A DNA stretch of 31,312 nucleotides, from positions 1 through 31,312 of the forward strand of contig CAZGMC010000048.1 of the NCBI GenBank assembly GCA_964526565.1, read 5' to 3'. The stretch's first letter is position 1, and the number at the start of each line of letters is the position of its first letter. The notes beneath the pieces were generated by a model that did no database searches, was not told where the DNA came from, and saw only the letters and a list, made by a program, of their open reading frames with translations. Origin of the DNA: CAZGMC01 sp964526565 (GTDB lineage: Bacteria > Pseudomonadota > Alphaproteobacteria > DSM-16000 > Inquilinaceae). Below are positions 20,513-28,386 of the stretch, piece after piece. The position numbers and the translations under genes were made by a program.

Positions 20513-21325
20513 ATGAGCGCCGACCCCGCCATGACCAGCCCGGCGCAGCCGACCGTCCTCGCCGCCAGTCTGCCGCCCGGCTGGACACTGGCCGCCTTCA
20601 ACACCGTCGACAGCACCAACGCGGTGGCGCGAACGCTGGCGGAGGAGGGGGCGGCGGCCGGCACGGTCGTCTGGGCGCTGCGCCAGGAGGCCGGCCGCGG
20701 CCGCTGGCGGCGCCACTGGGAGTCGCCCGAGGGCAACCTGTACTGCTCTGCAGTGTTGCGCCCCACGGTGGCGGCAGCCATGGCCGGGCAGCTTGCCTTT
20801 GTCGCGGCGTTGGCACTGGCCGACGCGGTGGAGGAACTGGCGCCGGGGCTCGAACTGGGACTCAAATGGCCGAACGATGTACTCGCCAACCGGCGCAAGA
20901 TCTCAGGCATCCTGCTGGAGTCGAGCGTGACGTCGGGCGGGGCGCTGCCCTGGGTGGTTCTCGGCACCGGGCTCAACCTGGTCAGCCATCCCGACGGAAC
21001 ACCGTACCCGGCAACCGACCTGAAGGCCGAGAGCGGCCGTGAGGTGCGGCCGGCGGCGGCGCTGGAGGCCTATGTCGCGGCCCTGGACGACTGGCTGGCC
21101 CGTTGGCTGCGTGACGGCTTCAATGCCGTGCGCCATGCCTGGCTGGACCGCGCCGTGGGCATGGGCGGGCCGTTGGTCGTGCGGTTGCATTCCGAAGCCC
21201 TGTCCGGCCGCTTCCACGGTCTCGACGGTGGCGGCGCGTTGGTGCTGGAAACGGCCGACGGCGAGCGTCACCTTGTTTCCGCCGGCGACGTTTTCTTCGG
21301 GGACGCCGATGCTGCTGACCATTGA
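20513..21325 (+). CDS. birA: biotin--[acetyl-CoA-carboxylase] ligase
   Basis: Biotinyl-AMP synthesising ligase that attaches biotin to carboxyl-carrier proteins; 270 aa. It has only the catalytic and C-terminal domains and no N-terminal helix-turn-helix, so it should not be a DNA-binding repressor. Seen: DSTN near residue 37, the biotin/ATP loop GRGRWRRHWESPEGNLY, KWPNDVLANRRKISGILLES and a small C-terminal SH3-like domain ending in GERHLVSAGDVFF. In the loop, the usual GRGR-x-GR reads GRGRWRR, so a normally conserved glycine is replaced by arginine. It overlaps coaX by 17 bases, a very common alphaproteobacterial pair. Confidence 0.95.
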   Translation: MSADPAMTSPAQPTVLAASLPPGWTLAAFNTVDSTNAVARTLAEEGAAAGTVVWALRQEAGRGRWRRHWESPEGNLYCSAVLRPTVAAAMAGQLAFVAALALADAVEELAPGLELGLKWPNDVLANRRKISGILLESSVTSGGALPWVVLGTGLNLVSHPDGTPYPATDLKAESGREVRPAAALEAYVAALDDWLARWLRDGFNAVRHAWLDRAVGMGGPLVVRLHSEALSGRFHGLDGGGALVLETADGERHLVSAGDVFFGDADAADH

Positions 21326-22082
21326 TGCCGGCAACACCAACGTCGTATTCGCCGTCTACGACAATGGCGTGCAGCGCGGCAAGTGGCGCATCTCGACCGA
21401 CGGCCGGCGCACCTCTGACCAGTATGCCGTGTGGCTGATCCAGATCATGAGCATGACCGGTCTGCGCCGCGAAGACATCACCGAAGCCATCTTCGCCAGC
21501 GTCGTACCGGCGGTGTCGTTCAACCTGCTGCGCCTGTGCCGGGACATTTTCGGCTGCGAGCCGATGGTGGTCGGCCAGCCCGGCGTCGACCTGGGCATCC
21601 GGGTGCTGCTGGACAACCCGGGGGAGGTCGGCGCCGACCGGCTGGTCAACGCCATCGCCGCCCGGGTGACGCACCGGCCGCCGCTGATCGTGATCGACTT
21701 CGGCACGGCCACGACCTTCGATGTCATCGACGCCGACGGCAACTATTGCGGTGGCGCCATCGCTCCCGGCATCTACCTGTCCATCGAGGCGCTGCACAAT
21801 GCCGCGGCGCTGCTGCCCAAGGTCGATGTCGTCCAGACTGACCGGGTCATCGGCACCTCCACGGCCACGGCCATGCAGTCGGGCGTCTTCTGGGGCTATA
21901 TCGGCCTGATCGAGGGCCTGGTTGGCCATATCAAGCGGGAGTACGGGGCGCCGATGATGGTGGTTGCCACCGGCGGCCTGGCTGGTCTTTTCAGCCGCGC
22001 CACCGATATGATCGACGATACCGACGGTGAGCTCACCCTGCGTGGGCTCCTCCTCATCCACGAACGCAACAGGGCACGATGA
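21309..22082 (+). CDS. coaX: type III pantothenate kinase
   Basis: First enzyme of coenzyme A synthesis: phosphorylates pantothenate, of the acetate/sugar kinase fold. ATG 21309 (MLLTIDAGNTNVVFAVYD) gives 257 aa. Diagnostic type III motifs are present: DAGNTN at the N-terminus, GADRLVNAIAA, IVIDFGTATTFDVID, and the C-terminal VVATGGLAGLF. It starts inside the end of birA, and its stop overlaps the start of rnj by four bases, so the three are probably translated together. Confidence 0.97.
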   Translation: MLLTIDAGNTNVVFAVYDNGVQRGKWRISTDGRRTSDQYAVWLIQIMSMTGLRREDITEAIFASVVPAVSFNLLRLCRDIFGCEPMVVGQPGVDLGIRVLLDNPGEVGADRLVNAIAARVTHRPPLIVIDFGTATTFDVIDADGNYCGGAIAPGIYLSIEALHNAAALLPKVDVVQTDRVIGTSTATAMQSGVFWGYIGLIEGLVGHIKREYGAPMMVVATGGLAGLFSRATDMIDDTDGELTLRGLLLIHERNRAR

Positions 22083-23761
22083 CGGATGCCGCTGGCGCGG
22101 ATGGCGCCCTTTACTTCCTGCCGCTCGGCGGTACCGACGAAATCGGCATGAATCTCTATCTGTACGGGGTCGACGGGCACTGGCTGATGGTCGACCTCGG
22201 CATCACCTTCGGCGACGAGACGACGCCGGGGATCGAGATCATCATGCCGGACCCCGACTTCATCGCCGAACGGTCCGAGGACCTCGTCGGCATCGTCCTG
22301 ACCCATGCGCACGAGGACCACTTCGGGGCAATCCAGTACCTGTGGCCGCAGCTGAAGTGCCCTGTCTATGCCACGCCGTTCACGGCCCGGTTCCTGCGCC
22401 TCAAGCTGGCCGAGACCGACTTCGGCGACCGGGTGCAGATCATCGAGGTGCCGCTCGGCGGCCGTGTCGACCTGGGACCGTTCCAGGTCGAGTTCGTCTC
22501 GATGACGCACTCGATCCCTGAGCCGAATGCGGTGGCCATCCGCACCCGGCACGGCACGGTCGTCCATTCCGGTGACTGGAAGCTGGACCCGCAGCCGCTG
22601 CTGGGCGGACCGACCGATGTCGACGGGCTGCGGCGCCTGGGCGGCGACGGCGTGCTGGCGCTGATCTGCGACAGCACCAATGCGCTGGAGCCCGGCCATT
22701 CGGGCTCCGAGGGTGAGGTGCGCGACACCCTCGTGCGGCTGATCGGGACCCAGCCGCACCGTGTGGCCGTGACCTGCTTCGCCACCAATGTCGCCCGGCT
22801 GCAGAGCATCGCCCATGCCGCCCACGTCAACGGGCGGCACTGCGCACTGGTGGGCAGGTCGCTGTGGCGCATCCGTCAGGCGGCCGAGCAGAGCGGCTAT
22901 CTGGACGTGCCCGAGCCGTTCCTGACCGAGGACGATGTCGGGTACATCCCACGTGACAAGGTCGTGGTGATCTGCACCGGCAGCCAGGGCGAGCCGCGCG
23001 CCGCGCTGACCCGCATCGCCCAGGACGACCACCCGCGGATCAGCCTGGAGGCCGGCGACACGGTCATCTTCTCCTCGCGCGAGATTCCCGGCAACGAGAA
23101 AGCCATCGGCCGCACCCAGAACGCGCTGGCCAGGCGCGGCATCGACATCATCACGCCGCACCAGGAGCACGGCGTCCACGTCTCCGGCCATCCGGCCCGG
23201 GACGAGCTGACGCAGTTGTACCAGTGGCTGCGGCCACGCATCGCCGTACCGATGCATGGGGAACCCCGCCATTTGCTGGCGCATGCCGAACTGGCGCGGG
23301 ACTGCCAGGTCCCCGATGTGGTGGTGCCGGAGAACGGCGCCATGATCCGGCTGGCGCCGGGCCGCGCCGGGATCGCCGATCGCGTCCCGGCGGGCCGGCT
23401 GGCCATCGACGGCAGCCGGATCATCCGGCTCGACGGCGGCGCGGTGCGCAGCCGGCGGCGCGTGATTCACAACGGCGCTGCCGTCGTCACGGTGGCGCTG
23501 AACGGCGACGGCGGCCTGGCCGGGGCGCCGCAGGTCTCGCTGATCGGCCTGGACGATGCGGACGAGGTCACCGAGACCCAGGAGGCGGTTGCGGGCGAGG
23601 TCAGTGAAGCGGTACAAACCCTGACCAGAGCGCAAAGACGCGACGACGGGATCGTGCGGGAAACGGCTCGCGTAGCGGTGCGCCGCGCGCTCAGGGAATG
23701 GCACGGCAAGCGGCCGCTGACCGAAGTGCATCTCATTCGCGTACAGGGAGACGTGGCATGA
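22079..23761 (+). CDS. rnj: ribonuclease J
   Basis: Metallo-beta-lactamase/beta-CASP ribonuclease with 5'-3' exonuclease and endonuclease activity, used in RNA maturation and turnover in alphaproteobacteria. 560 aa, normal for the group. The metal-binding signature HAHEDH is present, plus the N-terminal LPLGGTDEIGMNLYLYG, MTHSIPEPNAVAI, HSGDWKLDP, CDSTNALEPG and the beta-CASP stretch ICTGSQGEPRAAL and HVSGHPARDEL. A C-terminal domain follows. It overlaps coaX and mce by four bases each (ATGA). Confidence 0.97.
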   Translation: MTDAAGADGALYFLPLGGTDEIGMNLYLYGVDGHWLMVDLGITFGDETTPGIEIIMPDPDFIAERSEDLVGIVLTHAHEDHFGAIQYLWPQLKCPVYATPFTARFLRLKLAETDFGDRVQIIEVPLGGRVDLGPFQVEFVSMTHSIPEPNAVAIRTRHGTVVHSGDWKLDPQPLLGGPTDVDGLRRLGGDGVLALICDSTNALEPGHSGSEGEVRDTLVRLIGTQPHRVAVTCFATNVARLQSIAHAAHVNGRHCALVGRSLWRIRQAAEQSGYLDVPEPFLTEDDVGYIPRDKVVVICTGSQGEPRAALTRIAQDDHPRISLEAGDTVIFSSREIPGNEKAIGRTQNALARRGIDIITPHQEHGVHVSGHPARDELTQLYQWLRPRIAVPMHGEPRHLLAHAELARDCQVPDVVVPENGAMIRLAPGRAGIADRVPAGRLAIDGSRIIRLDGGAVRSRRRVIHNGAAVVTVALNGDGGLAGAPQVSLIGLDDADEVTETQEAVAGEVSEAVQTLTRAQRRDDGIVRETARVAVRRALREWHGKRPLTEVHLIRVQGDVA

Positions 23762-24174
23762 TCGGACGACTGAACCATGTCGCCATCGCGGTCCCCGACC
23801 TCGAGGCGTCCATGAAGATCTACCGGGAGAAGCTGGGCGCAAAGGTATCGGAGCCGCAGGATGAGCCGGATCATGGCGTGACCGTGGTCTTCATCGAGCT
23901 GCCCAACACCAAGGTCGAATTGCTGTATCCGCTTGGCGAGAACTCGCCGATCAAGGGCTTCCTGGAAAAGAACCCCAAGGGCGGCATCCATCACGTCTGC
24001 TACGAGGTCGACGACGTGGTCGCCGCCAAGGAGGCGCTGGGCTCCGCCGGCGTGCGGGTCCTGGGTGAGCCCAAGCTGGGCGCCCACCACAACCCGGTGA
24101 TCTTCCTCCACCCCGGCGACTTCAACGGCACGCTGGTCGAGCTGGAGCAGGTACCGCAGAAGGCCGCCGAATAG
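23758..24174 (+). CDS. mce: methylmalonyl-CoA epimerase
   Basis: Interconverts the (R) and (S) forms of methylmalonyl-CoA in propionyl-CoA metabolism. Glyoxalase/VOC fold in two halves; 138 aa from ATG 23758 (MIGRLNHVAIAVPDLEAS), which overlaps the rnj stop. Metal ligands are recognisable: the N-terminal histidine (LNHVAIAV), IHHVCYEVDD in the second half, and the glutamate in GTLVELEQV. The position between rnj and a DUF1467 gene is standard in alphaproteobacteria. Confidence 0.96.
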   Translation: MIGRLNHVAIAVPDLEASMKIYREKLGAKVSEPQDEPDHGVTVVFIELPNTKVELLYPLGENSPIKGFLEKNPKGGIHHVCYEVDDVVAAKEALGSAGVRVLGEPKLGAHHNPVIFLHPGDFNGTLVELEQVPQKAAE

Positions 24175-24182
24175 TCCCGCGC

Positions 24183-24437
24183 ATGGGCTGGGTCTCCGGC
24201 ATCGTCGTCTACCTGATCACCTGGTGGGTGGTGCTCTTTGCGGTGCTGCCATGGGGGGTGCGCCCGCCCGACGAGCCGGAGCCCGGTCATGCCGTCGGCG
24301 CCCCCGCGCAGCCGCGGATCTGGATGAAGTTCGCCGTCACCACCGTGGTGTCGGCGGTGATCTGGGTCGGCATCTATGCGCTGGCCGAGTCCGGCTGGAT
24401 CTCGTTCCGGGAGATGGCGGAGCGGTTGCCGTTGTAG
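24183..24437 (+). CDS. DUF1467 family membrane protein
   Basis: 84-aa inner-membrane protein of unknown function with two helices (about 5-24 and 47-68), the first containing YLITWWVVLFAVLPWGVR, the family hallmark. It follows mce after eight bases. In related genomes I would expect proS directly downstream; here about 6.8 kb of other genes intervene. Confidence 0.92.
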   Translation: MGWVSGIVVYLITWWVVLFAVLPWGVRPPDEPEPGHAVGAPAQPRIWMKFAVTTVVSAVIWVGIYALAESGWISFREMAERLPL

Positions 24438-24489
24438 GGGCGGGAGCACAGGTGTCTACAGACGAGGGCTTTCTTGTTCGCAGGGTGAC

Positions 24490-24960
24490 ATGTCCCACCG
24501 GGCCCGGTACGAAGAGGATCTGAATCTTTGGGCGCAGCAGCAGGCGGCGGGCCTGCGGGCGGCGGCAGCGGCGCGGGTCAATCTGGACCTCGATTTCGAA
24601 AACATCGCCGAAGAGATCGAGTCGTTGTCCCGGAGTGATCGGCGCGAGCTCTCTAGCCGATTGACAGTGTTGATTGTGCATTTGATCAAGCTCGCGGAGT
24701 CGCCGGATCCCGACCCGCGCCGCGGTTGGCTGCTGACGGTTCGCGAGCAGCGCAAGGGAATCATGAATATTTTTCGCGAAAGCCCAAGCCTGAAGACGTA
24801 CCCGGCGCAAATCCTTACAGACTGCTACGACACGGCTCGGGCGCGCGCCGCGTGTGACCTCTGCATCGCAGAGTCAGTGCTGTCGCCGGACTGCCCGTTC
24901 GACCTCGATCAGGTGCTCCGTCGGGACTGGTACCCCGTGAACCGGCACGGTCTGGAATAG
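24490..24960 (+). CDS. DUF29 family protein
   Basis: 156-aa protein of the DUF29 family, common in cyanobacteria and proteobacteria, often in many copies and of unknown function. ATG 24490 is preceded by CAGGGTG. The family pattern is clear: YEEDLNLWAQQQAAGLR at the N-terminus, ENIAEEIESLSRSDRRELSS, a helical middle, WLLTVREQRKGIMNIFRESP, and CPFDLDQVLRRDWYP at the C-terminus. It lies 52 bases after DUF1467, at the left boundary of the accessory stretch. No partner gene suggests a function. Confidence 0.9.
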   Translation: MSHRARYEEDLNLWAQQQAAGLRAAAAARVNLDLDFENIAEEIESLSRSDRRELSSRLTVLIVHLIKLAESPDPDPRRGWLLTVREQRKGIMNIFRESPSLKTYPAQILTDCYDTARARAACDLCIAESVLSPDCPFDLDQVLRRDWYPVNRHGLE

Positions 24961-25035
24961 CCTACGTGCTCATTTGAGGCGTTGCGCTGTGGCTCTGCCG
25001 GGCGGTTTCGAGTTGTCCAAGGAAGCCATTGTTCA

Positions 25036-25605
25036 ATGTCCTATTGCCGCCTCTGCACCGACCCCGGCACCGATCCCCTGCACCGCGCCTATCACGACAG
25101 CGAGTACGGCTTCCCGGCGCGCGACGACGCGGTGCTGTTCGAGCGGCTGGTGCTGGAGATCCAGCAGGCCGGGCTGTCGTGGCTGACCGTGCTGCGCAAG
25201 CGGGCGGCGCTGCAGGTCGCCTTCGACGGATTCGACATCGACCGCGTTGCCGCCTATGGCGAGGCGGAGCGGGCGCGGCTGCTGGCCGACGCGGCGATCA
25301 TCCGCAACAGGCGAAAGATCGACGCCGCCATCGAGAACGCCAGGCGCCTGCAGGCGATCCGGACCGTTCACGGCGGGTTCGCCGCCTGGCTGGACGCCCA
25401 TCATCCGCGGTGCCACGCCGACTGGGTCGGCCTGTTCAAGCGCACCTTCGTGTTCACCGGCGCCGAGATCGTCCGCGAGTTCCTGCTCAGCCTGGGCTAC
25501 CTGCCGGGAGCGCACGAGGCGGCGTGCCCGGTCCATGCCCGGATCGAGGCGCTGGACCCGCCTTGGCGCCGGATCCAGGCTGAGCCCGGCGAAACAATTG
25601 CCTAG
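25036..25605 (+). CDS. tag: DNA-3-methyladenine glycosylase I
   Basis: Base-excision repair enzyme that removes 3-methyladenine from alkylated DNA. ATG 25036 (MSYCRLCTDPGTDPLHRAYH) gives 189 aa; upstream in-frame sequence is not Tag-like. The structural zinc set is complete: Cys4, the histidine in YHDSEYG, and the H-x3-C pair in GAHEAAC. The catalytic-pocket stretch EIQQAGLSWLTVLRKR carries the expected glutamate and tryptophan. DNA upstream (24961-25035) has no clear promoter. The stop codon lies within a short inverted repeat. Confidence 0.96.
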   Translation: MSYCRLCTDPGTDPLHRAYHDSEYGFPARDDAVLFERLVLEIQQAGLSWLTVLRKRAALQVAFDGFDIDRVAAYGEAERARLLADAAIIRNRRKIDAAIENARRLQAIRTVHGGFAAWLDAHHPRCHADWVGLFKRTFVFTGAEIVREFLLSLGYLPGAHEAACPVHARIEALDPPWRRIQAEPGETIA

Positions 25606-25637
25606 ATCTTATGCAAATCATGCGATTTTTCTAGGCA
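25599..25637. repeat. 8-bp inverted repeat spanning the tag stop codon
   Basis: TGCCTAGA (25599-25606) and TCTAGGCA (25630-25637) are exact inverse complements around a 23-base AT-rich loop. No T-run follows, so it is not a standard terminator. It could be a 3'-end hairpin of the tag mRNA or a protein-binding site. Confidence 0.5.
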
Positions 25638-25704
25638 TATGCTTATAAATAAGGCAGAAACGCACGAAAATGGGCAAAAAATGAAGGCAAGCGATGTTTT
25701 GCGC

Positions 25705-25733
25705 TTGCCTTGTGCCAGGAGAGTTATTTTACT
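25705..25733 (+). promoter_or_regulatory. predicted promoter of the small RNA
   Basis: TTGCCT (25705-25710) and TTTACT (25728-25733) are separated by 17 bases and would start transcription near 25740, exactly where the structured RNA begins. The -35 lies in the right arm of a 10-bp hairpin (AAGGCAAGCG at 25684-25693, CGCTTGCCTT at 25702-25711), which could be an operator. Confidence 0.5.
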
Positions 25734-25740
25734 GGTTGGT

Positions 25741-25830
25741 GATCGAGAGGTTGGTCCTCTCTGATCGTCGCCTGGTGGCGATTCCTCCCTAGACTTGGGC
25801 CGCGCCGATGCCCCGGCGCGGTCCTTTTTT
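25741..25830 (+). ncRNA. small RNA resembling the suhB/mmgR (alpha-r8) family
   Basis: An intergenic, AT-richer stretch downstream of tag folds into three consecutive hairpins. The first is GATCGAGAGG paired with CCTCTC-T-GATC (25741-25766). The second is TCGCC/GGCGA with loop TGGT (25768-25781). The third is a strong intrinsic terminator (25797-25830). Between hairpins 2 and 3 lies unpaired ATTCCTCCCTAGACTT (25781-25796). The TTCCTCCC stretch is complementary to ribosome-binding sites and resembles the conserved single-stranded core I recall for suhB/MmgR sRNAs of alphaproteobacteria. Length about 90 nt. No protein is encoded here convincingly. Family membership is from memory of the motif; a covariance-model search would decide. 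Confidence 0.65.
25797..25830 (+). terminator. intrinsic terminator
   Basis: An 11-bp GC-rich stem (GGGCCGCGCCG at 25797-25807, CGGCGCGGTCC at 25814-25824, one G-T pair) with a 6-base loop is followed directly by six T. This is the clearest Rho-independent terminator in the window. It ends the small RNA and any read-through from tag. Confidence 0.92.
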
Positions 25831-25940
25831 CATTTCGGCCCCGACTGTACAAAAGTGACAATCCGGAGTCACCCTCTTTTTGCACGGATTCCAATGGGTT
25901 TACAGCCTTTGCGCAGTGCAGCATGGGCGCGGGCCGCCGG

Positions 25941-27239
25941 TCAGGCGGTGCCCAGATAGTAGAACTTCAGGCAGAACAGCACCGCCAGCACCACCACCGT
26001 CGCGTGGGCAACGGCCAGTCGCCCGCTCAGCAGCTTGATCGCCGCATAGGTGATGAAACCGAAGGCGATGCCGTGGGCGATCGAGAAGGTCAGGGGCATG
26101 GCCACCGCGGTGACCAGCGCCGGGGCGTATTCGGTCGGGTCGTCCCATTCCACCTCGACCAGCCCGCGCGCCATCAGGCAGGCGACGAAGATCAGCGCCG
26201 GCGCCGTCGCATAGGCCGGGATCGACTGGGCCAGCGGCGCCAGGAACAGGGCCAGCAGGAACAGGCCGGCGACCGTGACCGCGGTCAGGCCGGTGCGGCC
26301 GCCGGCATTGATGCCGGCCGCGCTCTCGATATAGCTGGTCGTCGTCGAGGTGCCGAGGCAGGCGCCGACCACGCTGGCCGTGCTGTCGGCCATCAGTGCC
26401 TGGCGCAGGCGCGGCAGCCGCCCTTCGCTGTCGAGCAGTCCGGCCCGCGCCGAGACGCCGATCAGCGTGCCGGCGGTGTCGAACAGGTCGACGAACAGGA
26501 AGGCGAACACGATCGTCAGCAGGCCCATCTCCAGCGCCGCCATGATGTCGAGCTGGAGCAGCGTCGGCGACGGGTCGGGCGGCACGTCGACAACGCCCTG
26601 GAACGCGCTGACACCGAGCAGCATGCCGATCACGCTGACGGCCAGGATGGCGATGACGATGGCGCCCGGCACGCGTCGCGCCGCCATCGCCGCCGTGGCC
26701 ACGAACCCCAGTGCGGCCAGGACCGGCGGCCACTGCGTCAGGTCGCCGATGGTCACCAGGGTCGCCTCGCTGGCCTGGATGATCCCGGCGTTCTTCAGCC
26801 CGATGATGGCCAGGAACAGGCCGATGCCGGCCGAGATGGCCATTTTCAGCGAGCGGGGTATGGCATTGATGATGGCCTCGCGCACCGGCAGCACGCTGAG
26901 AATCAGGAACAGCACACCGGACACGAACACCGCACCCAGCGCCGTCTGCCACGGATGGCCCATGGTCAGCACGACAGTATAGGTAAAGTACGCGTTCAGC
27001 CCCATGCCCGGCGCCAGGGCGACGGGATAGTTGGCATACAGCCCCATGATCGCCGTCCCCACCGCCGCAGCCAGGCAGGTGGCGACGAACACCGCGCCGT
27101 GGTCCATGCCGGCATCGGCCAGGATCAGCGGGTTGACGAAGATGATGTACGCCATGGTCAGGAAGGTGGTCAGGCCGGCCAGCACCTCGGTGCGGACCGT
27201 TGTGCCGTGTTCCCTGAGCTGGAAATAGCGGTCGAGCAT
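25941..27239 (-). CDS. NCS2 family purine permease (AzgA-like guanine/hypoxanthine transporter)
   Basis: Inner-membrane symporter for purine bases; 432 aa from ATG at 27239 (MLDRYFQLREHGTTVRTEVL), preceded by GCGAGG. An upstream start at 27293 would add 18 basic residues unlike the family. About twelve to fourteen helices. Signature stretches of the AzgA branch are present: GLTTFLTMAYIIFVNPLIL, PGMGLNAYFTYTVVL, the FVDLFDTAGTLIGV helix, and GTSTTTSYIESAAGINAGGR with GRTGLTAVTVAGLF. Substrate (guanine, hypoxanthine or adenine) cannot be told from sequence. It is transcribed divergently from the EamA gene across a 150-bp spacer, in which I see no purine riboswitch. No terminator is obvious after its stop. 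Confidence 0.92.
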   Translation of the reverse strand: MLDRYFQLREHGTTVRTEVLAGLTTFLTMAYIIFVNPLILADAGMDHGAVFVATCLAAAVGTAIMGLYANYPVALAPGMGLNAYFTYTVVLTMGHPWQTALGAVFVSGVLFLILSVLPVREAIINAIPRSLKMAISAGIGLFLAIIGLKNAGIIQASEATLVTIGDLTQWPPVLAALGFVATAAMAARRVPGAIVIAILAVSVIGMLLGVSAFQGVVDVPPDPSPTLLQLDIMAALEMGLLTIVFAFLFVDLFDTAGTLIGVSARAGLLDSEGRLPRLRQALMADSTASVVGACLGTSTTTSYIESAAGINAGGRTGLTAVTVAGLFLLALFLAPLAQSIPAYATAPALIFVACLMARGLVEVEWDDPTEYAPALVTAVAMPLTFSIAHGIAFGFITYAAIKLLSGRLAVAHATVVVLAVLFCLKFYYLGTA

Positions 27240-27389
27240 GTGCCTCGCTCCCGTGCAGCGGCGGCCAACAGGGCCTGGATCCCGGCGGCGCACTTCTGCA
27301 ACCTTCGTGCCGAGCGTGCAAGGATCTCATCGCCGTTCCCGTGCGGGGCGTGGTTGCCAGCGGCGCGGCGATGGGGTAGGGGTCGTGTC

Positions 27390-28352
27390 ATGGCTGCCGT
27401 TCGGACCCCTGCCGAGCCCGCCGGTGCCGCCCCGGCCGCCGCCGAGACCGGAACCGGCCGGGCCGGCATGCCGCAGCTGTTGCCCTATGCCCTGCTCACC
27501 CTGACCGTCCTGTTCTGGGCCGGCAACTTCATCGTCGGCCGGGCGGTGCGGTATGATGTGGCTCCGGTGTCGCTGGCGTTCTGGCGCTGGGTGGTGGCGC
27601 TGGCGCTGCTGCTGCCGGTGGCGGGGCCCGACCTGTGGCGCTGCCGGATGGTCGTGGTGCGGCACTGGCGGCTGCTGGCGCTGCTCGGCCTGACCGGCAT
27701 CACCGGCTTCCACCTGTGCGTCTACATCGCGCTGCAGTCGACCCAGGCGGTCAACGCGGCGCTCTATCTGGCGACGACGCCGCTGGCCATCGTCGTCGTC
27801 GCCTGGGCGATGTTCGGCGACCGGATCGCGGCGCGCGCCGGCATCGGCATTGCCGCCTCGATGGCCGGGGCGGCGGTGGTGGTGACGCGCGGCGATCCGG
27901 CCGTCGTGCTGCACCTGCAGTTCAACATCGGCGACCTGTGGATGCTGCTGGCGGTGCCGCTGTGGGCGCTCTACTCGGTGCTGCTCAAGCACCGCCCGGC
28001 GACGCTGCCGCCGCTGGCGCTGCTGACGGCCACCATGGCCTTCGGGCTGATGCCGCTGACGCTGCTGTACCTGTGGCGGGCCGGGCAGGGCGAGGCCATG
28101 GCCTGGACCGTGGACAGCGCTGCCGCCGTCGCCTACGTCGCCGTGTGCGCCTCGGTCATCGCCTATATCTGCTGGAACCACGGCGTGCGCGAGGTGGGGC
28201 CGACCCGCGCCGGCGTCTTCATCAACCTGATCCCCGTGTTCGCCGCGGTGCTCGCCGTCGTGTTCCTCGACGAGCGCATCGCCGGCTACCACCTTGTCGG
28301 CGCCGCCCTGGTGTTCGGCGGGCTGCTGCTGGTCAGCCGCGGACGCCGTTAA
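27390..28352 (+). CDS. EamA/DMT family transporter
   Basis: Putative drug/metabolite exporter of the inner membrane, 320 aa from ATG 27390. After a roughly 25-residue Ala/Pro-rich cytoplasmic N-terminus it has ten predicted helices in two EamA repeats. The first is LTVLFWAGNFIVGRAVRYDV to about 165, the second GDLWMLLAVPLWALYSVLLK to the end. The repeat-end motif AALYLATTPLAIVVVAWAMF and the second-half VGPTRAGVFINLIPVFAAVL are typical. The frame stays open for more than a kilobase upstream only because it runs antisense to the permease gene; that part is not coding. Substrate unknown. Confidence 0.9.
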   Translation: MAAVRTPAEPAGAAPAAAETGTGRAGMPQLLPYALLTLTVLFWAGNFIVGRAVRYDVAPVSLAFWRWVVALALLLPVAGPDLWRCRMVVVRHWRLLALLGLTGITGFHLCVYIALQSTQAVNAALYLATTPLAIVVVAWAMFGDRIAARAGIGIAASMAGAAVVVTRGDPAVVLHLQFNIGDLWMLLAVPLWALYSVLLKHRPATLPPLALLTATMAFGLMPLTLLYLWRAGQGEAMAWTVDSAAAVAYVAVCASVIAYICWNHGVREVGPTRAGVFINLIPVFAAVLAVVFLDERIAGYHLVGAALVFGGLLLVSRGRR

Positions 28353-28386
28353 CGCGCCGTCAAGGGCGATCGGCTAAAGGGGGGGC

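Noticed and set aside
25681..25764. 27-codon ORF (ATG 25681 to TGA 25764) over the sRNA promoter and first hairpin
   Set aside because: No ribosome-binding site, and it runs through the hairpin arms and predicted promoter. The RNA explanation fits better.
27240..27389. Possible purine riboswitch or regulator site upstream of the permease
   Set aside because: The 150-bp spacer shows only GC-rich sequence without the conserved core of purine riboswitches.
25923..28352. 809-aa plus-strand frame that ends in the EamA protein
   Set aside because: Its first 489 codons are antisense to the purine permease and are low-complexity shadow. Only the part from 27390 is a real transporter.
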